Part shown: piece after piece, positions 1-4,653 of the stretch
Layout of the letters: each line of letters opens with the position of its first letter
Numbering within the stretch: the first letter of the stretch is position 1
NCBI GenBank assembly: GCA_900556015.1
Contig: USNH01000040.1
Location: forward strand, 1-7,549
Reading direction: 5' to 3'
Length of the DNA stretch: 7,549 bases
Source: an uncultured Eubacteriales bacterium
Lineage (GTDB): Bacteria; Bacillota_A; Clostridia; Oscillospirales; Oscillospiraceae
Translations under genes and position numbers: made by a program
Notes under the pieces: model-generated
Databases searched by the model: none
The model's input: only the letters and a program-made list of their open reading frames with translations
Told to the model about the DNA's origin: nothing

Positions 1-18
1 AGTCAGGACACAAAATTT

Positions 19-48
19 CCGCAAAGCGCCGCAGCTTTCATTGTGCGG
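19..48 (-). terminator. Possible weak terminator of the trkH transcript
   Basis: Just past the trkH stop, the minus strand can form a composite hairpin. The inner stem is AAAGC/GCTTT (23-27 with 34-38) and an outer CCGC/GCGG (19-22 with 45-48) is separated from it by a one-sided internal loop. The bases that follow on the minus strand are AAATTTTG, so the U-tract is only four long. The stem is interrupted and the tail poor, so this is only a candidate. Confidence 0.3.
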
Positions 49-56
49 TGTTGCCC

Positions 57-1496
57 TTAATCCCGCCATGTGCTCCGCAGCAGCAGCGCCACCATGGGCA
101 TCAGCTCCAGACGGCCCATGAGCATCTCCAGCGACAGCGTGATCTTACTCAGCGGCGACAGGATGGCAAAGTTCTCCATCGGGCCTAACAGGCCCAGGCC
201 CGGCCCGACGTTGCTGATACACGTCAGCGACGCGGCAAAGGACTCCTGAAAGCCGAAGTTGTCCCAGCTCACCACCAGCGCGCCCACCAGCAGCACCAGC
301 ACATACGCCGCCATGAACGCCCCGGCAGCGGACACCACACGTTCCTCCACGGCCTGTCCGTCCATCTTCACCACGCTGACGTGGTTGGGATGGGCCAGCC
401 GCTTCAGCTCCCGCTTCAGGCTCTTGCACAGGATCATCACCCGTGAGATCTTGATGCCGCCGGAGGTCGAGCCGGCGCACGCGCCGGTGAACATCAGCAT
501 CACCAGCGCCATACGGCAGAACGTGGGCCACAGGGCGAAGTCCACCGTGGCATAGCCCGTGGTGCTGATGATGGTCACGGTCTGGAACGCCGCATCGGTG
601 ACGGACTGGCTGAAGGGTATGCCTGCCTGCACGTGCAGGTTGAGGCACAGCAGCAGCGTGGTACACACCACCACGCCCACGTATACCCGCAGCTCCTCGC
701 TGCGGAGCACCGTTTTCAGCTTGCCCCGCACCGCTAGAAACATCAGCGAGAAGTTCACGCCCGCCAGGAAGGAGAACACGGTGATGATCCACATCACGGC
801 GGCGCTCTGCCCGGCGATGGACACATCCCGGGTGGAGAAGCCGCCGGTGGCCATGGTGGTCAGCGCATGGTTGACGGCGAAAAACCAGTCCTCTCCGGCG
901 ATACGCAGGCACACCGCCTCCGCCGCCGTCAGCGCCACGTAGATAACGTACAGGATCTTGGCCGTGCCGCCCACCTTGGGCACGAGCTTGGACTTGATCG
1001 GCCCGGGGCTTTCCGCCCGCATGAGGAACACCGCGCCCTCGCCCTGCCTGGGCGTCAGCGCCAAAAACAGCACCAGCACGCCCATGCCACCCATCCACTG
1101 TGTCAGGGAGCGCCAGAACAGCACGCTTTTCGGCAGCCACTCCACGCCGTTGAACGCCGTCGAGCCGGTGGTGGTCAGACCCGACACCGTCTCAAACACC
1201 GCGTCCACATAGGAGTCCAGCACCCCGGTGAGCATATACGGTATCGCGCCGAACAGCGACAGCAGTATCCAGCTCAGCGCCACGGCCATAAAGCCGTCCC
1301 GGCTGTGCATCTGCACCTTCTTCGGCTTCACCAGGTGCAGCAGCGTTCCCACGACGCCGCACAGCGTGGCCGACAGCAAAAACGCCAACCAGCAGTTCTC
1401 GCCGTATACCAGCGCCACAACGGGCGGCAGCATGAGAAACCCCGCCTCCACCCACAGGATATAGCCCATCGTGTTGAAAATGAGCCGAAAGTTCAT
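57..1496 (-). CDS. trkH: TrkH/KtrB-family potassium transporter membrane subunit
   Basis: Membrane ion-conducting subunit of a Trk/Ktr-type K+ uptake system, which normally works with a cytoplasmic NAD/nucleotide-binding TrkA/KtrA ring. The 479-residue product matches the usual TrkH length and is strongly hydrophobic throughout. All four pore-loop filters typical of the family are visible: TTTGS near 108-112, MATGGF near 215-220, STTGY near 311-315 and SNVGPG near 428-433. The intramembrane gating loop appears as GACAGSTSGG (338-347), and a conserved-type Arg lies in the last helix region (R462 in MGRLEL). The ATG at 1496 was chosen because GGAGAGG (complement of 1504-1510) sits 7 nt upstream. 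The reading frame stays open upstream to 1616, but that would place the start in or ahead of the promoter. No trkA/ktrA partner is visible in the window. TrkH and KtrB cannot be separated with certainty by eye, so the symbol is a family label. Confidence 0.93.
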   Translation of the reverse strand: MNFRLIFNTMGYILWVEAGFLMLPPVVALVYGENCWLAFLLSATLCGVVGTLLHLVKPKKVQMHSRDGFMAVALSWILLSLFGAIPYMLTGVLDSYVDAVFETVSGLTTTGSTAFNGVEWLPKSVLFWRSLTQWMGGMGVLVLFLALTPRQGEGAVFLMRAESPGPIKSKLVPKVGGTAKILYVIYVALTAAEAVCLRIAGEDWFFAVNHALTTMATGGFSTRDVSIAGQSAAVMWIITVFSFLAGVNFSLMFLAVRGKLKTVLRSEELRVYVGVVVCTTLLLCLNLHVQAGIPFSQSVTDAAFQTVTIISTTGYATVDFALWPTFCRMALVMLMFTGACAGSTSGGIKISRVMILCKSLKRELKRLAHPNHVSVVKMDGQAVEERVVSAAGAFMAAYVLVLLVGALVVSWDNFGFQESFAASLTCISNVGPGLGLLGPMENFAILSPLSKITLSLEMLMGRLELMPMVALLLRSTWRD

Positions 1497-1514
1497 AGAA
1501 ATACCTCTCCACGC

Positions 1515-1575
1515 GCCCGCTGTCACGCGGGCAGAAAACAGGCACTCCTCCGCCAAGGCCGCGACGGGAGTGCCT
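1515..1575 (-). promoter_or_regulatory. Structured 5' leader of trkH with two hairpins
   Basis: The predicted trkH leader contains two perfect inverted repeats. The first is a 9-bp stem AGGCACTCC/GGAGTGCCT (complement of 1567-1575 and 1540-1548) with an 18-nt loop, followed on the minus strand by GTTTTCTG. The second is a 6-bp stem GCCCGC/GCGGGC (1515-1520 with 1527-1532) with a 6-nt loop, 4 nt from the Shine-Dalgarno sequence. The first hairpin plus short U-run resembles a weak attenuator, and the second could affect ribosome access. I do not recognise a known riboswitch: the leader is too short for a typical ydaO/c-di-AMP aptamer. Regulation is an inference from the folds. Confidence 0.5.
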
Positions 1576-1587
1576 CCGAACGCCCTC

Positions 1588-1616
1588 ATTATATAACCCC
1601 GCCCAATGCCTGTCAA
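1588..1616 (-). promoter_or_regulatory. Consensus sigma-A promoter of trkH
   Basis: On the minus strand a perfect TTGACA -35 box (complement of 1611-1616) and a perfect TATAAT -10 box (complement of 1588-1593) are separated by exactly 17 bp. Transcription should begin around 1581 and run leftward, giving a leader of about 85 nt before the trkH ATG at 1496. A match to both hexamers with optimal spacing is rare by chance in DNA this GC-rich. Confidence 0.9.
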
Positions 1617-1631
1617 GTGCGGCGAAAAGAA

Positions 1632-1660
1632 GCCGCCCTGCCGGGCGGCCTTCCTTTTAT
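1632..1660. terminator. Rho-independent terminator-like hairpin, usable in both directions
   Basis: A perfect 7-bp GC-only stem GCCGCCC/GGGCGGC (1632-1638 with 1643-1649) with a 4-nt loop is followed on the plus strand by CTTCCTTTTAT. On the minus strand it is followed by TTCTTTT, because an A-rich stretch precedes the stem on the plus strand. It therefore looks like a bidirectional terminator. It lies between the divergent trkH promoter and the J-domain gene, where no annotated gene ends, so it may insulate the two units or end an unannotated RNA. Confidence 0.7.
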
Positions 1661-1670
1661 CATATCACAT

Positions 1671-1688
1671 TACCATCGATTGACAAGG
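1671..1688 (+). repeat. Left terminal inverted repeat of the 277-bp element
   Basis: 18 bp perfectly complementary to 1930-1947. The pairing then continues through 1697 with mismatches at 1689 and 1693 and a G-T pair at 1695. Confidence 0.9.
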
Positions 1689-1929
1689 ACAAACGCGCCT
1701 GCCAGCGTGTCTTTCCGGCGCTTTTTGTCCTTTTCGTCTTGGCTTGCGCCAGCAAGCCTGCGTCTCAAAAGCCAAAAATCACTCGAAAATACATCGCTGA
1801 CAGGTGTGAGCAGTTTTGTCGGAGCAGAAATGTGTCCAGACAAGAAAAGACCCGCAGGTGATACTTGCTGTATTACCAAGGGGCTTGACGCAGTATGGGC
1901 GCATTTCTGCCCGTCAAAACCGTGCTTGC

Positions 1930-1947
1930 CCTTGTCAATCGATGGTA
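1930..1947 (-). repeat. Right terminal inverted repeat of the 277-bp element
   Basis: Perfect reverse complement of 1671-1688. It ends 35 bp before the start codon of the J-domain gene. Confidence 0.9.
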
Positions 1948-1982
1948 GAGAGAAGAACCTATACGAAAGGCGGACACCGATC

Positions 1983-2612
1983 ATGCGTGATCCCTATCAG
2001 GTGCTGGGCGTGCCCAGCACCGCCACGGACGAAGAGGTAAAAAAGGCTTACCGCGACCTGGCGCGGAAGTACCACCCGGACAATTATCACGACAACCCCC
2101 TGGCCGACCTGGCTCAGGAGCGGATGAAGGAGATCAACGAGGCCTACGAGACGGTGCAGTCCCAGCGCAAGGCCGCCCGCAGCGGCGGTTATAGCGCCGG
2201 TGGGCAAAGCTACGGCCAAAGCTACGGTCAAAGCTACGGCTATCAGGGCGGCTACGCCTCCCGCTATCAGCGGGTGCGTATGGCCATCAGCCAGGGCGAT
2301 TTGAACCTGGCGGAGGAGCTGTTGAACGCCCAGTCCGACCACGATGCGGAGTGGAACTTCCTCAAGGGCGCGGTGTGCTATCGCCGTGGCTGGCTGGACG
2401 AGGCGCGGCAGTACTACCAAACGGCGGTGCAGATGGATCCGGACAACGCGGAGTACCAGCGGGCGCTGGACGTGGCGGAGGGCCGGGGCGGCTACCGTCC
2501 CAATGGATACAGCACCATGACCACCACCTCCTGCGGCAACGCGGACTGCCTGCGCCTGTGCGGCGCAACGCTGTGCTGCAACGCGCTGGGCGTGCCGGTG
2601 TGCTTCTGCTGA
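1983..2612 (+). CDS. J-domain protein with TPR-like region and Cys-rich tail
   Basis: A 209-residue protein with an N-terminal J domain (about 3-62) carrying the HPD motif at 31-33, which stimulates the ATPase of Hsp70/DnaK. It lacks the G/F region followed by CxxCxGxG zinc fingers of true DnaJ, so it is a class C (type III) J-protein rather than the DnaJ cochaperone. A low-complexity QSYG triplicate (75-86) links to a helical region at about 95-165 whose pattern (WNFLKGAVCYRRGWLDEA, then YYQTAVQMDPDN) resembles a tetratricopeptide repeat. The last 26 residues hold seven cysteines (184, 189, 193, 198, 199, 207, 209), ending in CFC. The ATG at 1983 follows AAAGGCGG (1966-1973) by 9 nt. The frame is open far upstream, but only by running antisense through trkH and the inverted-repeat element. 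Client and exact role are unknown. Cys-tailed J-proteins are, to my knowledge, common in Clostridia; the tail may bind metal or form disulfides, which is inference. Confidence 0.88.
   Translation: MRDPYQVLGVPSTATDEEVKKAYRDLARKYHPDNYHDNPLADLAQERMKEINEAYETVQSQRKAARSGGYSAGGQSYGQSYGQSYGYQGGYASRYQRVRMAISQGDLNLAEELLNAQSDHDAEWNFLKGAVCYRRGWLDEARQYYQTAVQMDPDNAEYQRALDVAEGRGGYRPNGYSTMTTTSCGNADCLRLCGATLCCNALGVPVCFC
2205..2240 (+). repeat. Three tandem 12-bp repeats coding for QSYG
   Basis: Three near-identical copies of CAAAGCTACGGC (2205-2216, 2217-2228, 2229-2240) differ only at the last base of the second copy. They encode three consecutive Gln-Ser-Tyr-Gly units in the linker of the J-domain protein. 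Near-identity at the DNA level suggests recent slippage expansion, so copy number may vary between strains without shifting the frame. Confidence 0.9.
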
Positions 2613-2624
2613 ACGAGACAATAC

Positions 2625-2640
2625 AGGGACGCACGTCCCT
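2625..2640 (+). terminator. Small hairpin between the J-domain gene and yicC
   Basis: A 6-bp perfect stem AGGGAC/GTCCCT with a GCAC loop is followed by TTCCATT. The stem is short and the T-tract broken, so it may be only a weak terminator, an RNA processing or stability element, or chance. If it terminates, the J-domain gene would be partly uncoupled from the yicC-def run. Confidence 0.3.
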
Positions 2641-2667
2641 TTCCATTACAATAAAGGAGATGATCCA

Positions 2668-3546
2668 GTGGTCAAGAGTATGACCGGCTACGGGCGTGCC
2701 CGTGAGATGCGTAACGGACGCGACATCACGGTGGAGGTACGCTCCGTCAACAACCGCTATTTGGACTGCACGGTAAAGATGCCCCGCGCCTATATCTTTG
2801 CCGAGGACCGCATGAAGGCCCGCGTGCAGCAGGCCATTTCCCGGGGCAAGGTGGACGTGTTCGTCACCATCGATGCCAGCGCCGCCGACGAGGCGGTGGT
2901 GGCGGTGAACGAGCCCCTGGCCCGTGGGTATTACGAGGCGCTGACCCGGCTGAAAACCACGTTCTCCCTGCCCGGCGAAGTCACGCCGGAGGTGTTGGCC
3001 AAGTTCCCGGACGTGCTGGCCGTCACCAAGGCGGAGGAGGATGTGGAGGCCATCGCCGCCGACATCTGCGCCGTGCTGGACGATGCGCTGGCAGCGTATA
3101 ATGATATGCGCGCCGTGGAGGGTGAGAAGCTGGCGGCGGACGTGGCGGGCCGCGTCACCACCATCGAAACGGTGGTGGGCAGGGTGGAGGAGCGCTCCCC
3201 CCAGACCGTGGCGGCCTACCGTCAGCGGCTGGAGGCCAAGATGCAGGAGGTGCTGCAATCCACCACCATCGACGAGAGCCGCATCCTCACCGAGGCCGCC
3301 ATCTTCGCCGACAAGATCGCTGTGGACGAGGAGACGGTGCGCCTTCGCAGCCACATCGCCCAGCTCCGGGCCATGCTGGCCAGCGATGAGCCGGTGGGCC
3401 GCAAGCTGGACTTCCTCATTCAGGAGGTCAACCGCGAGTGCAATACCATCGGGTCTAAGTGCAGCGACCTGACCATCGCCCAGGACGTGGTGAACATGAA
3501 GGCCGAGGTGGAGAAGATCCGCGAACAGGTTCAGAACATGGAATGA
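2668..3546 (+). CDS. yicC: YicC/YloC-family endoribonuclease
   Basis: A 292-residue protein, the usual length for the YicC family (YloC in B. subtilis), which are endoribonucleases involved in RNA turnover. The family-typical start [10 protein letters not shown] (1-10) is present, followed by [11 protein letters not shown] in the N-terminal domain. The C-terminal DUF1732-type domain carries [14 protein letters not shown], the segment around NTIGSKCSD, and [18 protein letters not shown] at the very end. The start is GTG at 2668: AAAGGAG (2653-2659) lies 8 nt upstream, whereas the next ATG, 9 bases further on, would be too far from it and would cut into the conserved N-terminus. The stop codon overlaps the ribosome binding site of the next gene, so remA is probably translated from the same message. 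The product is predicted to be cytoplasmic. Confidence 0.95.
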   Translation: MVKSMTGYGRAREMRNGRDITVEVRSVNNRYLDCTVKMPRAYIFAEDRMKARVQQAISRGKVDVFVTIDASAADEAVVAVNEPLARGYYEALTRLKTTFSLPGEVTPEVLAKFPDVLAVTKAEEDVEAIAADICAVLDDALAAYNDMRAVEGEKLAADVAGRVTTIETVVGRVEERSPQTVAAYRQRLEAKMQEVLQSTTIDESRILTEAAIFADKIAVDEETVRLRSHIAQLRAMLASDEPVGRKLDFLIQEVNRECNTIGSKCSDLTIAQDVVNMKAEVEKIREQVQNME

Positions 3547-3556
3547 GGTGGCCGGA

Positions 3557-3820
3557 ATGCAGTTTGTGAACATCGGCTTCGGCAATCTCGTCTCCGCCGA
3601 CCGTCTCATCGCGCTGGTCAGCCCGGACTCCGCGCCGGTGAAGCGGCTGGTGCAGGAGGCCCGCGACCGCGGTATGCTCATCGATGCCACCTTTGGCCGC
3701 AAGACGGCCTCTGTGCTGGTGATGGACAGTGACCACGTGGTCTTGTCGGCCCTGGCGGCGGAGCGTTTAGCGCCCCGGCTGGGCCTGACGGTGAAGGATA
3801 TGACGGAGGAGGACGTATGA
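3557..3820 (+). CDS. remA: RemA-family DNA-binding regulator (DUF370)
   Basis: An 87-residue protein closely resembling B. subtilis RemA (YlzA), a DNA-binding activator of biofilm matrix and osmoprotection genes in that species. Recognisable conserved stretches are [14 protein letters not shown] near the start, [24 protein letters not shown] in the middle and [14 protein letters not shown] near the C-terminus. The ATG at 3557 is preferred over the in-frame GTG at 3548: it gives the MxFxNIGFGN N-terminus of the family, and GAGGTG (3545-3550) lies 6 nt upstream. Its stop overlaps the gmk start (ATGA). The yicC-remA-gmk order is the same as in B. subtilis. Whether it controls matrix genes in this organism cannot be told from the window. 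Confidence 0.94.
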   Translation: MQFVNIGFGNLVSADRLIALVSPDSAPVKRLVQEARDRGMLIDATFGRKTASVLVMDSDHVVLSALAAERLAPRLGLTVKDMTEEDV

Positions 3821-4431
3821 GCGTGCAGAGAAAAGGAAAGACCTTTATCGTATCCGGCCCGTCCGGCGTAGGCAAGAGCACCGTGCTCCACGCCCTGTTC
3901 CAGGGCCGTGACGACCTGTATTTCTCCGTCTCCGCCACCACCCGCCCACCCCGCGAGGGGGAACGGGACGGCGTGGACTACCATTTCATCCAGCCGGACG
4001 AGTTCCGTGACATGATCGCCGCCGATGCGTTTTTGGAGTACGCCGAGTACGTGGGCAACTTCTACGGCACGCCCAAGATGTACGTGGATGATGCCATGGC
4101 CCGGGGCAAGGACGTGATTTTGGACATCGAGCGTCAGGGCGCGGTGCAGGTGTGCGCCAAGCGCCCGGAGACGGTGCGTATCTTCATCGCCCCGCCCAGC
4201 TGGCCCGAGCTGGAGCGCCGCCTCACCGCCCGCGGAACGGACACGCCCGAGAAGGTGCAGAAGCGCCTGATCCGCGCCCAGGTGGAGCTGGAGATGGCCG
4301 GCGACTACGATTACTTTGTCATCAACGACACGGTGGAGCAGGCCGTGGAGGAGCTGCGCGCCATACTGTGCGCCGAGCACTGCAAGCCCGCCGAGCGTAT
4401 GAATATGATCATCAACAGAAAGGAAATGTGA
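3817..4431 (+). CDS. gmk: Guanylate kinase
   Basis: Cytoplasmic enzyme converting GMP and ATP to GDP and ADP, essential for GTP/dGTP supply and in Firmicutes a target of (p)ppGpp. The 204-residue length is typical. The Walker A loop GPSGVGKST is at 14-22. The GMP-binding segment [11 protein letters not shown] (39-49) is followed by GVDYHF (52-57) and [15 protein letters not shown], both hallmarks of the family. [12 protein letters not shown] is the usual DI.(V/W)QGA.Q segment with Glu-Arg in place of the more common D(V/W). The ATG overlaps the remA stop by 4 nt (ATGA), and GGAGGAGG (3805-3812) inside the end of remA provides the ribosome binding site, indicating translational coupling. Confidence 0.97.
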   Translation: MSVQRKGKTFIVSGPSGVGKSTVLHALFQGRDDLYFSVSATTRPPREGERDGVDYHFIQPDEFRDMIAADAFLEYAEYVGNFYGTPKMYVDDAMARGKDVILDIERQGAVQVCAKRPETVRIFIAPPSWPELERRLTARGTDTPEKVQKRLIRAQVELEMAGDYDYFVINDTVEQAVEELRAILCAEHCKPAERMNMIINRKEM

Positions 4432-4436
4432 ACACT

Positions 4437-4652
4437 ATGTCTATGCTCTATCCCGCTATGAACAAGCTGACCCAGTATATCCCCAACCGCTATATGATGG
4501 TGAACGTGGTGGCCCGCCGTGCCCGCCAGATCGCCGCCGAGGCCGAGGCCGCCGGCACGCACCTGGACGAGAAGCCCGTCACCATGGCCATCGACGAGGT
4601 GGCCGAGGGCAAGTACCACAGCGACCCGGTCATCGAGGAAGACGAGGTCTGA
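4437..4652 (+). CDS. rpoZ: DNA-directed RNA polymerase omega subunit
   Basis: A small 71-residue omega subunit, which helps beta' assembly in RNA polymerase. The pattern MLYPAMNKL, then NRYMMVNVVARRARQIAAEAE, then KPVTMAIDEVAEGKY corresponds to the clostridial/Bacillus RpoZ arrangement (tyrosine, V.(V/A)A(K/R)RAR and KP...A..E...G). The acidic C-terminus ends IEEDEV. The ATG at 4437 is chosen at a distance of about 12 nt from AAAGGA (4419-4424). An ATG two codons later (4443) would begin MLYP as in relatives and is a possible alternative. A GTG at 4428 overlapping the gmk stop is too close to the purine tract. Location between gmk and priA supports the call. Confidence 0.92.
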   Translation: MSMLYPAMNKLTQYIPNRYMMVNVVARRARQIAAEAEAAGTHLDEKPVTMAIDEVAEGKYHSDPVIEEDEV

Positions 4653-4653
4653 G

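Larger units (their letters stand above)
1671..1947. mobile_element. 277-bp MITE-like element with terminal inverted repeats
   Basis: The ends are an 18-bp perfect inverted repeat, 1671-1688 and 1930-1947 (TACCATCGATTGACAAGG and its complement). It continues imperfectly to 27 bp (1671-1697 with 1921-1947, 24 of 27 Watson-Crick pairs). Each end begins with TA, as expected for insertions that duplicate TA, such as MITEs mobilised by IS630/Tc1-mariner transposases. Because TA is palindromic, it cannot be decided whether it is target or element. The interior has no transposase and consists largely of further inverted repeats (1698-1707 with 1795-1804, and 1813-1841 with 1893-1920). I do not recognise the family. 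It could instead be a structured RNA gene or a chromosomal intergenic repeat. Presence in multiple copies could not be tested from one window. Confidence 0.6.

Noticed and set aside
1497..1581. c-di-AMP (ydaO) riboswitch ahead of trkH
   Set aside because: This is a known way to control Ktr genes in Firmicutes, but the leader is only about 85 nt and shows two simple hairpins rather than the larger pseudoknotted ydaO fold.
1497..1616. N-terminal extension of TrkH by about 40 residues using upstream in-frame ATGs
   Set aside because: Those starts lie in or ahead of the -10 box, upstream of the predicted transcription start, and the extension lacks a ribosome binding site. The ATG at 1496 has a well-placed GGAGAGG.
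1680..1685. TTGACA within the left terminal repeat as a -35 box
   Set aside because: No -10-like hexamer occurs 16-18 bp downstream. The same holds for its mirrored copy in the right repeat.
867..1982. Upstream extension of the J-domain protein frame across trkH and the inverted-repeat element
   Set aside because: The region is antisense to trkH and crosses a terminator and the element. The J domain begins right at the ATG at 1983, which has its own Shine-Dalgarno sequence.
2205..2240. CRISPR-like or mobile repeat
   Set aside because: The 12-bp units are directly adjacent with no spacers and lie in frame inside a gene, so they are a coding tandem repeat.
2362..4380. Very long open frame (672 codons) on the minus strand
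   Set aside because: It lies opposite the J-domain gene, yicC, remA and gmk, all of which have clear family motifs. The predicted peptide is low-complexity His/Leu/Gly-rich, typical of antisense reading in GC-rich DNA.
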